Shown: in pieces, positions 17,911 to 26,313 of the stretch | Numbering within the stretch: position 1 is the stretch's first letter | Layout: each line of letters opens with the position of its first letter | Source of the DNA: Firmicutes bacterium HGW-Firmicutes-12 | GTDB lineage: Bacteria; Bacillota; Peptococcia; DRI-13; PHAD01 | DNA: 45,770 nt | Assembly: GCA_002841595.1 (NCBI GenBank) | Contig: PHAD01000016.1 | Location: forward strand, 2,062 to 47,831 | Direction: 5' to 3' | Notes under the pieces: model-generated | Databases searched by the model: none | What the model was told of the DNA's origin: nothing | The model's input: the letters and a program-made list of their open reading frames with translations, nothing else | Position numbers and translations under genes: made by a program

Positions 17911-18855
17911 ATGTCAAACTTCAGGAAACTAAAGGTTTTTACTGGTAATGGACATCCTGGTTTAGTTTCAGAAATTGCTGAGTACCTAGGAGTAGACGTA
18001 AGCGCTGCTTCTGTAAAAACATTTTCCGACGGGGAGATTAATGTATTTATCGAAGAAAGTGTGCGAGGTGTAGATGTATTTGTTATACAACCAACATGTA
18101 CACCGATAAATGATAACCTCATGGAATTACTAATTCTTATTGACGCCTTAAGAAGAGCCTCGGCGAGAAGAATAACGGCAGTGCTTCCGTATTACGGTTA
18201 TGCTAGGCAGGATAGGAAGGCTAAAGCACGCGACCCAATTACCGCTAAATTAGTTGCCAATTTGATAACTGCCGCAGGAGCGCGTCGTGTTTTGGCAGTT
18301 GATCTTCATGCTGGGCAGATACAAGGTTTCTTTGATATTCCGGTTGATCATTTGCAGGCCGTGCCAATTATAGCTGAGTATTTCTTAAATAAGCATATGG
18401 AAAATGCACTAGTTGTCTCTCCAGATCTAGGTGGGGTAACCCGTGCTAGAGCTTTATCTGAAAGATTGAATGTACCATTAGCTATCATTGACAAAAGGAG
18501 ACCGCAGCCAAATCAGGCAGAAATAATGAACATCATAGGGGAAGTGAAAGGAAAAAGAGTTATTATGATTGATGATATTATAGATACTGCTGGAACGATA
18601 ACTCTTGGTGCTCAGGCCCTCATAGATCAAGGAGCGGAGGAAGTTTACGTGTGTTGTACTCATCCGGTTCTTTCGGGGGCAGCAATAGAAAGACTTGAAA
18701 AATCACCAATTAAAGAAGTTGTTATTACTAATACAATACCACTTCCTCCTGGAAAACAACTGGACAAGATAAAATCATTATCAATAGCGCCATTGCTAGG
18801 TGAGGCAATTATTAGAATTCATGAAGACCTGTCGGTCAGCAAACTCTTTGATTGA
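17911..18855 (+). CDS. prs: ribose-phosphate pyrophosphokinase (Prs)
   Basis: Prs (EC 2.7.6.1) makes PRPP for nucleotide, histidine and tryptophan synthesis. Diagnostic stretches include FSDGEINV, the flexible loop [20 protein letters not shown] and the PRPP loop [13 protein letters not shown]. The 314-residue length is standard. AGGGAGGATAATAAG precedes the ATG. It lies between glmU and pth; the ctc (L25-type) gene that B. subtilis has after prs is absent here. PRPP is also the effector sensed by PurR, encoded 2 kb upstream. Confidence 0.97.
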   Translation: MSNFRKLKVFTGNGHPGLVSEIAEYLGVDVSAASVKTFSDGEINVFIEESVRGVDVFVIQPTCTPINDNLMELLILIDALRRASARRITAVLPYYGYARQDRKAKARDPITAKLVANLITAAGARRVLAVDLHAGQIQGFFDIPVDHLQAVPIIAEYFLNKHMENALVVSPDLGGVTRARALSERLNVPLAIIDKRRPQPNQAEIMNIIGEVKGKRVIMIDDIIDTAGTITLGAQALIDQGAEEVYVCCTHPVLSGAAIERLEKSPIKEVVITNTIPLPPGKQLDKIKSLSIAPLLGEAIIRIHEDLSVSKLFD

Positions 18856-18906
18856 TAGTCTAAATATCCCTAGATAAATGGTCCAATTATAAAAGAGGTG
18901 TTAGGG

Positions 18907-19488
18907 ATGAAACTTATTGTAGGTTTGGGAAACCCAGGTTCTCGTTATGTTGGAAGCAGACACAACTTGGGTTTCATGGTTGTTGATAACTTGGCCAATA
19001 GATGGGGAATAATCGTTAATATGAAGAAACATCGATCTATTTTAGGTGAAGGTGTCTTTGCAGGGATAAAGGTAATGATAGTTAAACCCCAAACATATAT
19101 GAATAAGAGTGGGGAAGCAGTTTTAGAAATTGTAAATTACTATCGCGATAAGATCGATGATATTATTATTATCCATGATGATTTGGATCTAGATTTTGGA
19201 AGGATTCGGTTTAGAGAAAATGGTGGAACTGGGGGGCATAGAGGTCTCGGTTCCATAACCAATTTACTTAATTCTTCTGAGTACCCCCGTCTTAAAATCG
19301 GAATTGGACATCCAATTGGACAGGTACCAGTCGAAGCTTATGTGCTTAATGATTTCTTGCCGCAGGAGAAACAGATGCTTCCAAATATTATGGAGGCATG
19401 CCTAGATGGGCTAGAATGCTGGTGTAAGGAAGGTGTACTAAAGTCTATGAACGATTTTAATTCTAAGACGTTTATAGAAAATGAATAA
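18907..19488 (+). CDS. pth: peptidyl-tRNA hydrolase (Pth, SpoVC)
   Basis: Pth (EC 3.1.1.29) frees tRNA from peptidyl-tRNA that drops off ribosomes. The protein starts MKLIVGLGNPGSRYVGSRHNLGFMV, containing the catalytic His and Asn, and continues with KPQTYMNKSGEAV and DDLDLDFGRIR ... GGHRGLGSI. An upstream GTG (18898) is in frame, but ATG 18907 is correctly spaced from AGAGGTG and matches the family N-terminus (193 residues). It ends the conserved upstream block; the B. subtilis neighbour fin is found only 14 kb further on. Confidence 0.96.
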   Translation: MKLIVGLGNPGSRYVGSRHNLGFMVVDNLANRWGIIVNMKKHRSILGEGVFAGIKVMIVKPQTYMNKSGEAVLEIVNYYRDKIDDIIIIHDDLDLDFGRIRFRENGGTGGHRGLGSITNLLNSSEYPRLKIGIGHPIGQVPVEAYVLNDFLPQEKQMLPNIMEACLDGLECWCKEGVLKSMNDFNSKTFIENE

Positions 19489-19522
19489 TAGTACCTATAT
19501 TGAAAATATATATAGGTACTAT
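19488..19522 (+). repeat. perfect inverted repeat just after pth
   Basis: A 13-bp perfect stem built on TAGTACCTATAT (19489-19500) and ATATAGGTACTA (19510-19521) begins at the pth stop codon. No T run follows, so it may be a weak terminator, an mRNA 3'-end stabiliser, or a boundary mark of the accessory block. Confidence 0.5.
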
Positions 19523-19577
19523 ATATATGAATATAAACAGATGTGTTAGAATTGAATTACGATTTCATTTAATAGAG

Positions 19578-19607
19578 ATGATATGATGATATGATGATAT
19601 GATGATA
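19578..19607 (+). repeat. 8-bp tandem repeat at the diguanylate cyclase start
   Basis: Three perfect copies of ATGATATG (19578-19601) followed by the partial copy ATGATA. The gene's start codons (ATG 19599 and ATG 19602) lie at the downstream edge. Each ATG inside the upstream copies reaches a TGA after one or two further codons, and the TGA overlaps the next ATG. Confidence 0.9.
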
Positions 19608-21200
19608 AATTATTACTCAATATATGTATTAGTGCTCTTACTTACTTTTTTAGCTGCTACGTTTTTAGGAATCATTTTCTTAAAAAGAAGCCCGGCACCA
19701 GGCTCAATTACATTAGCGGTGCTTATGTGGTGTATTGCTATATGGTCCTTAATGGGTGCATTAATGTATTTTGACTTTTCTTTCAACACTAGGCTAATTT
19801 TAGCAAAACTACGGTATGTAGGTATATTTCCTAGTCCAATTGCCTTTTATATACTAGTTTTGAACTATAGTAAGGGTGAAACAACAGCCACATATAAGGG
19901 AGTAGGACTGCTATCAATTGTACCTATTGTTTCTTCTATCGTATTATATACGGATTCTATGCATCATTTATTTTACAGCTTTGTTGGAATGAGAGACGGT
20001 CTTTTGGTATTGGATAATGGTGCTTTTTTCTGGGTTAATTTTATATTTACATACTTACTAATCATGTTCGGAACCTGTCAGCTAGTACAGTTATACATCA
20101 AATCCCCGACAATATATAGAAATCAGGCAGGACTACTGATAGGAGCAACACTAGTTCCATTAGGGGCTAATTTCTTCTATGTGTTTGATTTACTCCCGGT
20201 TAAGTATTTTGATATAACACCAATGGCTTTCTTTTTAAGTGGTTTACTGTGCTATTATTCATTATTTCGTTATAAATTTCTAGATATTATTCCAGTTGCA
20301 AGAGAAAAGCTTTTTGAGAGTATAAATGATCCTGTAATTGTAATTGACCATAGCGGAAGGATAGTAGATCTGAATAAAAAAGCACTTGAGTTAGTAGTAA
20401 CTAATGAGACGCAGGATTTATCAGATGGTATTGTTGGCAAGAGTTTTCAAATTATTTTCTCCTCTTGGCCTGAGCTTGGAAGTATTGTTGAAGAAGATGG
20501 TGATATGCAAACTAGGTGTACACATAGTAATGAGGGGATTATTAAATACTATCATATTAGAATCTCTGGTATTAATGGAGTTGCTGGTATACCTGGAGGA
20601 AAGATTATAGTACTACGCGATATCACCGAAATAGAAATAGCTTTTCAAATGGTAAGGGACTCAAGAAAAGCATTGCATGAAAATAACCTACAACTTGCTG
20701 AGGCTAATCGCACTCTTAAGGAGAAATCGATTACAGATAGCCTTACTGGTATTTATAATCATGAATTCATTATCAATATGTTGGAGTCATATATACAAAA
20801 GACTGGTCCTGAGAAAATGCGACTTTCATTGATAATGCTAGATCTTGATTACTTCAAGAATATTAATGACCGATATGGTCATTTGACTGGGGATAGAGTT
20901 TTAAGGGAAGTATCGCAGAGTATTAGGAACTCTATCCGGATTAATGACCATGTAGGTAGGTATGGTGGAGAAGAATTCCTGGTTATTCTTCCTCGAACAG
21001 AAATAAAGGAATGTCGAGTAATAGCCGAAAGAATACGTTATAATCTAGAAAAAATAGATTTTCCAGAAAAAGGTCTAGTAGTAACCGCAAGTCTTGGACT
21101 AGCAGAGTATAATGGTGAAGAAATCAGTGAGTTTATTCATAGGGCTGATTTAAATCTGCTTAAGACTAAGAATAAGGGCAGAAACACAATTGAGGGCTGA
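19599..21200 (+). CDS. membrane diguanylate cyclase (7TM sensor, PAS, GGDEF)
   Basis: The protein would make cyclic di-GMP. Residues about 5-225 form seven hydrophobic segments resembling the histidine-kinase N-terminal 7TM sensor region. A PAS-like domain follows (about 235-345, INDPVIVIDHSGRIVDLNKKAL), then a short helical linker and a GGDEF domain. The active-site loop is GGEEF (456-460), which is functional in known cyclases. RIND (447-450), exactly five residues before it, matches the RxxD inhibitory site, so product inhibition is expected. MLDLDYFKNINDRYGHLTGD supplies the metal and substrate residues. No EAL domain is present. Only a weak ribosome site (AGAG) precedes the unusual ATGATATG repeat, and a terminator follows the gene. 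Confidence 0.9.
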   Translation: MMINYYSIYVLVLLLTFLAATFLGIIFLKRSPAPGSITLAVLMWCIAIWSLMGALMYFDFSFNTRLILAKLRYVGIFPSPIAFYILVLNYSKGETTATYKGVGLLSIVPIVSSIVLYTDSMHHLFYSFVGMRDGLLVLDNGAFFWVNFIFTYLLIMFGTCQLVQLYIKSPTIYRNQAGLLIGATLVPLGANFFYVFDLLPVKYFDITPMAFFLSGLLCYYSLFRYKFLDIIPVAREKLFESINDPVIVIDHSGRIVDLNKKALELVVTNETQDLSDGIVGKSFQIIFSSWPELGSIVEEDGDMQTRCTHSNEGIIKYYHIRISGINGVAGIPGGKIIVLRDITEIEIAFQMVRDSRKALHENNLQLAEANRTLKEKSITDSLTGIYNHEFIINMLESYIQKTGPEKMRLSLIMLDLDYFKNINDRYGHLTGDRVLREVSQSIRNSIRINDHVGRYGGEEFLVILPRTEIKECRVIAERIRYNLEKIDFPEKGLVVTASLGLAEYNGEEISEFIHRADLNLLKTKNKGRNTIEG

Positions 21201-21224
21201 GTAGATGGATACAAGGAATAACAG

Positions 21225-21266
21225 AAATGACGATATAGCGAATACGCTACATTCGTCATTTTTTTT
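21225..21266 (+). terminator. intrinsic terminator after the diguanylate cyclase gene
   Basis: AAATGACGA pairs with TCGTCATTT, with an inner TAGCG/CGCTA stem, ending in eight T. Confidence 0.8.
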
Positions 21267-21410
21267 CATATACTAGCCTAGTTATTAGAATAGTGGCGAT
21301 TGAAATATTGATTTTGCCAAAAATATAAGTCATTTATAACAACTGATGATAGAATAAGAATAAATGCAAATGTCTTTTTATTTAGTTATGTGATTTGAGG
21401 ATAAAATAGG

Positions 21411-22124
21411 ATGAAAAATTGGGAAACGAAAAAGGGTAGCATAATATACCAAGTGCTTGGAGGAAGAAGCAAGTCTTTTTTAATTTCGACCCAAAAGAAA
21501 TTTCTTCTTATAGATACTGGCAGAAAGAATAAACGCGAAACTTTGTTTAAAGCAATGGATAAAATTGGGGTAAGAAATGACTTATTAGCTGGCTTAGTAG
21601 TAACTCATACCCATTTTGATCATGTTGAAAACGCAGCTAGTGTGAAAGAAAGATATAAGACCCCAATAATAATTCATAAAATTGAATCCGATTACTTGGG
21701 AAATGGAGTAAACCCTGAGGTACATGGGACATTATTGTTCACAAAATTTCTGTCTGAGATTTTTAGTAAAAGGTTGATACGGAATTTTAAATATGAACCG
21801 GCTGCAAGTGATTATCAAATTGATGATTATTACGATTTAAGAAATATAGGTATTAATGCTTATATAATTCATACGCCTGGTCACACGGCCGGTTCGATTA
21901 GTATTATTGTAGATAACGAAGTAGCTATCGTTGGAGATACTATGTTCGGAATACTGAAGGGATCAGTGTTTCCGCCTTTTGCAAACGATTCAAAGTTGAT
22001 GATTGATAGTTGGAAAAAACTTTTAGAAACGGGCTGCTCAATTTTTTTACCTGCACATGGAACAAATAACAACAGAGAACTATTACATAAAGAGTACGAA
22101 AAATACAAAACAAAATTTAGCTAG
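21411..22124 (+). CDS. MBL-fold metallo-hydrolase
   Basis: A 237-residue metallo-beta-lactamase-fold protein. The metal-binding motif THTHFDH gives His66, His68, Asp70 and His71; HTPGHTAGSI, GDTMFG and PAHG supply the remaining ligands. The fold covers glyoxalase II-like, lactonase and phosphodiesterase activities, and the sequence does not decide among them. The ATG is preceded by GAGGATAAAATAGG. It stands alone between a terminator and a gap with a repeat-containing short ORF. Confidence 0.85.
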   Translation: MKNWETKKGSIIYQVLGGRSKSFLISTQKKFLLIDTGRKNKRETLFKAMDKIGVRNDLLAGLVVTHTHFDHVENAASVKERYKTPIIIHKIESDYLGNGVNPEVHGTLLFTKFLSEIFSKRLIRNFKYEPAASDYQIDDYYDLRNIGINAYIIHTPGHTAGSISIIVDNEVAIVGDTMFGILKGSVFPPFANDSKLMIDSWKKLLETGCSIFLPAHGTNNNRELLHKEYEKYKTKFS

Positions 22125-22130
22125 ATTGAC

Positions 22131-22256
22131 ATGTCCATCATTAAGGGTAGTAACACCATTGTAGTAGTGTACATGCTGTTCCAGTCCTCCGGGGTCAACG
22201 CTGCTCATGTTTCTTATGTAATGGATATGCCCATCATTATAGGTAGTATTTATTAA
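22131..22256 (+). other. short ORF with an internal duplicated segment
   Basis: The gap between the metallo-hydrolase and the flavin-binding gene carries a 41-codon ORF in the same frame as the upstream gene. Two 22-bp near-identical segments (22131-22152 and 22227-22248, three mismatches, 96 bp apart and so in the same frame) encode MSIIKGS and MPIIIGS. No ribosome site precedes ATG 22131. It may be a relic of a repeat protein, a small hydrophobic peptide, or a non-coding duplication. Confidence 0.3.
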
Positions 22257-22294
22257 CGAATAAAGTCAAATTATTAGGAGAAAGAAGAGTATTT

Positions 22295-22756
22295 ATGAGA
22301 AGAAATGATAAAGAAATAAAGGAAATGGAAGTTATCGAGCGGATAATTGACAAAGCTCAAATTTGCAGAGTAGCAATGTGCGATAATAACCAACCATATA
22401 TAGTCACGATGAATTTTGGATATAAGAGTGGTAATTTCTATTTTCATTCGTCAAGGGAAGGAAAGAAGATAGATATTCTGAGGAAAAACGGAAATATATG
22501 TATTCAAGTTGATACAGATATGGAATTGGTGACTGGAGTAAAAGCGTGTAGTTGGGGTATGAAATATCTTAGTGTAGTTGGACAAGGAGAAATAGAATTT
22601 ATTGAAGAACCAAAAGAAAAGATAGAAGCACTAGATATCATTATGGAGAAATACGCGGGTCAAGAAAAGTTTGAATATCAGGAGTCATTATTAGGAGAAA
22701 TATTAATAATAAAAGCAAGAATAACGGAACTGACAGGCAAGAAATCAGGGTATTAG
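22295..22756 (+). CDS. pyridoxamine 5'-phosphate oxidase-like flavin-binding protein
   Basis: 153 residues with the split-barrel FMN-binding fold of NimA-like/PNPOx-like proteins: RVAMCDNNQPYIVTMNFGY, FYFHSSREGKKIDILRKN and a later SWGMKYLSVVGQGEIEFI strand pair. Family members bind FMN or F420 and some reduce 5-nitroimidazoles, but a role in resistance is not shown here. GGAGAAAGAAGAG precedes the ATG. Next to it is a Cys-rich protein on the same strand after 31 bp, so these two may be cotranscribed. Confidence 0.8.
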   Translation: MRRNDKEIKEMEVIERIIDKAQICRVAMCDNNQPYIVTMNFGYKSGNFYFHSSREGKKIDILRKNGNICIQVDTDMELVTGVKACSWGMKYLSVVGQGEIEFIEEPKEKIEALDIIMEKYAGQEKFEYQESLLGEILIIKARITELTGKKSGY

Positions 22757-22787
22757 TGGAGCTAAAAACGTTAGGGGAGTAAGGAAA

Positions 22788-23198
22788 ATGAATGTTTGGC
22801 TAAAAGAATTACTTAAAAGCTTAGATGAGAACCTAGATGAGACGAGGATAATTGGAATTATGGAAGCTTGTGGTGAGGGATGTCCATTCACTCATCTCAC
22901 AGATGACAAGCTATTAGATATTAAGAACGAATCTAAAGATGAGTCTGATTTTATTGAAAAGTTATCTCAGAAATGGCGAGTTAGAATTGAAGGTAATAAT
23001 ATTTATGTTGTTTTTGATCAGTGCTACTGTCCGCTGATCAACGAAGATATTAGCGGAGTTTCGAAAACACTTTGCTACTGTACGCAAGGAAATATAAAAA
23101 AGAAATTTAGGCTTGGCTTAGGTAGAGATATAAATGTTTTGATGGAGAAAACCATTCTTGCAGGAGATAATGAATGCCGTTTTAGAGTATTCGTGTAA
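22788..23198 (+). CDS. cysteine-rich protein, possibly DUF6144/V4R-like
   Basis: 136 residues with six cysteines in clusters: EACGEGCPF, DQCYCPL, LCYCTQG and a C-terminal GDNECRFRV. The last strand resembles the ending of small-molecule-binding V4R and ATC-hydrolase-like proteins, and the general layout fits a DUF6144-type family. The CYC...CYC pairs could bind a metal. I do not recognise a specific function. The start has TAAGGAAA directly before ATG. It lies 31 bp after the flavin-binding gene. Confidence 0.6.
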   Translation: MNVWLKELLKSLDENLDETRIIGIMEACGEGCPFTHLTDDKLLDIKNESKDESDFIEKLSQKWRVRIEGNNIYVVFDQCYCPLINEDISGVSKTLCYCTQGNIKKKFRLGLGRDINVLMEKTILAGDNECRFRVFV

Positions 23199-23287
23199 TA
23201 ACGATTATTTTCACAGATGCTAATCGCTGCTCGTATAACAGCATTCCCACACGGCTGCCCGCGTAGGGTAAGGGCTAATAATACTCA

Positions 23288-24202
23288 TCAAGATGGGTTT
23301 TTGGGGTTTATAGTAATTGAATGTATTTTAATTAAACCTTTATCCTTGGACCAACGGAAAATAAAATCATTATCTTCCCCTTTAAAATAGCCTAAATCAG
23401 CAGGTATTAGCAGACCTTTCTCAAGATTCTTATTTAAGATAGGAAGTATGTTTTTATTAAGGTACCGTAGAAAAGAATCAAAGCTATTGTCATCAACGCC
23501 ATTAAGACCAAGAAAATAAGGGAGCTGAATTAACTCATAAGCTCTATTATATTTTGCCTTTGCAATACTTAATAAAAAGTACAGTGATATATTATGACCG
23601 ATACGATCTGTGTCTTGCGGTTGAAATGGTTTTTGCTTATATGTTTTGCCATCCCATTTATATAGATTACTCAAGCGCATGTGTGGGGAGGATTCTGCTA
23701 AGCTTAGTATATCCTTACCATACCAAATAGATTCTTCGATAACAACTTCAAAGATACCATCTAAGTCGACATCCATGACATCGAGTGATCCATGATAAAA
23801 AGTTTTATTTACTGTCCAGACTAATGTTGGTACTTTGTTTACCCAATTGAAAAGATATGGAGTTAGAAAATGGCCGTTTCCAGTTATCAAAGTTATTATT
23901 AATTCCGATTTTCCATCACCGTTAGTATCTGCAACAAAAGCATTATCAATAATACCTTCAATACCTGAACTTTCGTCATAAAGACTTTCAGGGTTACAAG
24001 TATTTGTTAGTATGCATTGATGGGTTAAATCTTGTCCGTTATAACTAATAAAAAAGACCGAGAAATTAGGGGGGGAAGTTTCACAATTAGTTAAACCTAA
24101 AATAATCTCATCTTGATTATCTCCATCAAAATCCTCCTGATATAGAAAAGTAATCTCGCTTGAGGGTGGTAGAAGTTTATGTATATATTGGGCAATACTC
24201 AT
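23288..24202 (-). CDS. FG-GAP/VCBS repeat-like protein, function unknown
   Basis: 304 residues with three calcium-loop-like motifs of FG-GAP/VCBS propeller repeats: DFDGDNQDE (about 23-31), DTNGDGKSE (about 92-100) and DVDLDGIFE (about 143-151). These repeats are usually found on secreted or surface proteins, but this one has no signal peptide or membrane segment. The C-terminal third has no recognised domain. ATAGGAGGTTACACT precedes the ATG. It is transcribed against both neighbours. Confidence 0.65.
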   Translation of the reverse strand: MSIAQYIHKLLPPSSEITFLYQEDFDGDNQDEIILGLTNCETSPPNFSVFFISYNGQDLTHQCILTNTCNPESLYDESSGIEGIIDNAFVADTNGDGKSELIITLITGNGHFLTPYLFNWVNKVPTLVWTVNKTFYHGSLDVMDVDLDGIFEVVIEESIWYGKDILSLAESSPHMRLSNLYKWDGKTYKQKPFQPQDTDRIGHNISLYFLLSIAKAKYNRAYELIQLPYFLGLNGVDDNSFDSFLRYLNKNILPILNKNLEKGLLIPADLGYFKGEDNDFIFRWSKDKGLIKIHSITINPKNPS

Positions 24203-24368
24203 AATAGTGTAACCTCCTATTTAAAAATAATAAAACTATAAATGGATTTTTACTTTGAATAATAATAGTTCTATATAGTCTATTCATACCAGGTATTTGA
24301 AGTAATGGATTAATGTAAGTAAATAGAATTATTTATATAATACGAAACTCATAAGGAGATTATGTAAA

Positions 24369-24845
24369 ATGTCAATCGATAGAGTAAGAGAATATTTAAA
24401 ACAGTGGAACATGGATGAAAAGATACAGGAGTTTAATGTATCAAGTGCAACTGTAGAACTGGCAGCACAAGCTTTGCATTGTGAGCCCGAACGTATTGCA
24501 AAAACGTTAGCATTTAAGGTTGACGGTAGTTGTGTATTAATTGTTACTGCAGGTGATGTGAAAATTGATAATGCAAAATTTAAGAGGTTGTTTAAGACAA
24601 AAGCGAAGATGTTTGCCCCGGACGAGGTAATAGAATTTGTTGGCCATGCAATTGGTGGCGTATGTCCCTTCGGAGTAAATGATCATATCAGGGTATATTT
24701 GGATATTTCTTTAAGGCGATTTAACACGGTCTTTCCGGCATGTGGTAGTAGTAATAGTGCAATTGAGTTAACTCCAGATGAACTAGAAAAGTATTCGAAC
24801 AGCATTGAGTGGATCGATGCCTGCAAAGGGTGGCAAGAAAACTAA
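24369..24845 (+). CDS. YbaK/EbsC-family aminoacyl-tRNA deacylase
   Basis: 158 residues of the YbaK/ProX editing-domain family, which clears mischarged tRNA such as Cys-tRNA(Pro) or Ala-tRNA(Pro). The key lysine lies in RIAKTLAFKVDG, and the substrate loop GHAIGGVCPFG is intact. AAGGAGATTATG is 10 bp from the ATG. The specificity (proline or another tRNA) cannot be called. The next gene begins 50 bp downstream with its own strong ribosome site. Confidence 0.85.
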   Translation: MSIDRVREYLKQWNMDEKIQEFNVSSATVELAAQALHCEPERIAKTLAFKVDGSCVLIVTAGDVKIDNAKFKRLFKTKAKMFAPDEVIEFVGHAIGGVCPFGVNDHIRVYLDISLRRFNTVFPACGSSNSAIELTPDELEKYSNSIEWIDACKGWQEN

Positions 24846-24895
24846 ATAGACTAATACAAGATAAAATAATTTATATAATACAAGGAGGAGAGATA

Positions 24896-25585
24896 ATGAA
24901 AACAATCGGCTTAATAGGGGGTATGAGCTGGGAGTCCACAGCGGAATACTATCGCCTTATCAATGAAGAGATAAAATCAAGGATGGGTGGCTTCCATTCA
25001 GCCAAGTGTCTTTTATATAGTGTTGATTTCGGAGAAATAGAAAATTATATGAAAACTGAGCAGTGGGACAAGATAGGTAGGATCTTGATAAATGCGGCAA
25101 AGAACCTGGAAAACGGTGGAGCAGGTTTTATTCTTTTATGCACTAACACCATGCATAAGCTTTTCGAGCAAATACAAAGAGAGTTAAATATTGAGTTATT
25201 ACATATTGCAGACGCGACAGCAGAAAAGATATTAGAAATGGGCATAAAAAAAGTCGGATTGCTAGGAACCCGACAGACGATGGAACAGAATTTTTATAAA
25301 TCGAGGCTTGAACAGGAAGGAATTCAAGTTCTAATACCCAATGAGAAAGACAGGCAAATAGTACATGAAGTTATTTTTAATGAATTATGCCTTGGGAAGA
25401 TTAAACAAGAATCAAGGAAAGATTACAAAACAATTATTGAAGACTTTATCTCACAGGGGGCAGAAGGAATAATTCTTGGTTGTACAGAGATTCCCTTGTT
25501 GATCAAAAAGGAAGATTCAAAAATCCCTTTATTTGATACGACCTACATACATGCAATGAAGGCGGTTGAAAGATCAATTAATTAA
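24896..25585 (+). CDS. aspartate/glutamate racemase family protein
   Basis: 229 residues matching amino-acid racemases of the aspartate racemase family. MKTIGLIGGMSWESTAEYY is the typical start. The two catalytic cysteines lie in LLCTNTMHK (near 83) and ILGCTEIPLL (near 191), so a PLP-independent two-base mechanism is expected. A longer frame opens at 24809 inside the upstream gene, but the start at 24896 is fixed by AAGGAGGAGAGATA. The likely product is D-aspartate or a related D-amino acid. Confidence 0.9.
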   Translation: MKTIGLIGGMSWESTAEYYRLINEEIKSRMGGFHSAKCLLYSVDFGEIENYMKTEQWDKIGRILINAAKNLENGGAGFILLCTNTMHKLFEQIQRELNIELLHIADATAEKILEMGIKKVGLLGTRQTMEQNFYKSRLEQEGIQVLIPNEKDRQIVHEVIFNELCLGKIKQESRKDYKTIIEDFISQGAEGIILGCTEIPLLIKKEDSKIPLFDTTYIHAMKAVERSIN

Positions 25586-25600
25586 TGATTAATTAATTGA
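25574..25600. repeat. perfect 27-bp AT-only-core palindrome between convergent genes
   Basis: Left arm TCAATTAATTAAT (25574-25586), centre G and an exact right arm (25588-25600). It overlaps the racemase stop codon and lies just before the end of the convergent nitroreductase gene. It may act as a weak bidirectional terminator, although it lacks a GC-rich stem. Confidence 0.6.
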
Positions 25601-25607
25601 ATGTACA

Positions 25608-26171
25608 TTATTTCCAAAAAAGAATCTCTGGAGCTTTTCTGGAATACCCTGTAGGGATTATAGCTGGGTAGCCTAAGATCATTGGGGATACCGCATAATA
25701 TGTTGGGGGGATGCCTAGTTCCTTTTTAAGGTCTGCGCTGTCTAATAGAGGTTCGGCAAAACCTATCCAACAGCTTCCAAGTCCTAAAGAATTAGCGGCA
25801 ATCATCAAATTTTGGGCAGCAAGACAGCAATCGCCTAAAGCAAGTTTATTTTTGGAGTTTGCATATATGGTAATTAATGTACTGGCATTATAGAAAATAT
25901 TAAAATCAGGTTTAGAAAGTTTGGCTCTATAACCATAAGGATCAGAAGCATTATCTTTAGTTTTCTCAAGAAAAATTGCTTTTGATCTATCAGAGAACTC
26001 TTTTAATAAATTCACATCCTGAATGACAACAAAGGACCAGGGTTGAGAGTTTGAAGAGCTTGGAGCAAGGGTAGCGGTTTCTAGAAGTTTATTAATCATT
26101 TCCACAGGCACAGGATCGGCTTTGAACTTGCGAATTGAACGTCTGTTGTAAATACACTCAATAACATCCAT
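25608..26171 (-). CDS. nitroreductase family FMN oxidoreductase
   Basis: 187 residues of the nitroreductase fold. RRSIRKFKADPVP contains the FMN phosphate-binding arginines, APSSSNSQPWSFVVIQD is the cofactor loop, and GLGSCWIG and ILGYPA appear in the C-terminal half. These NAD(P)H-dependent flavoenzymes reduce nitro compounds, quinones or flavins. AGGAGGTACTAATA precedes the ATG. Convergent with the racemase gene. Confidence 0.88.
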   Translation of the reverse strand: MDVIECIYNRRSIRKFKADPVPVEMINKLLETATLAPSSSNSQPWSFVVIQDVNLLKEFSDRSKAIFLEKTKDNASDPYGYRAKLSKPDFNIFYNASTLITIYANSKNKLALGDCCLAAQNLMIAANSLGLGSCWIGFAEPLLDSADLKKELGIPPTYYAVSPMILGYPAIIPTGYSRKAPEILFWK

Positions 26172-26313
26172 TATTAGTACCTCCTGATAATATTTATTTT
26201 ATATCTATTATCTTTCTAAACAGATTAATATTTTCCTTTAAAACAGGTGTAGTTTTTGTATTTAATGATTTTTATACCAGACAGTAATTTTTAAGAAGAG
26301 GAGAATAATTAGT

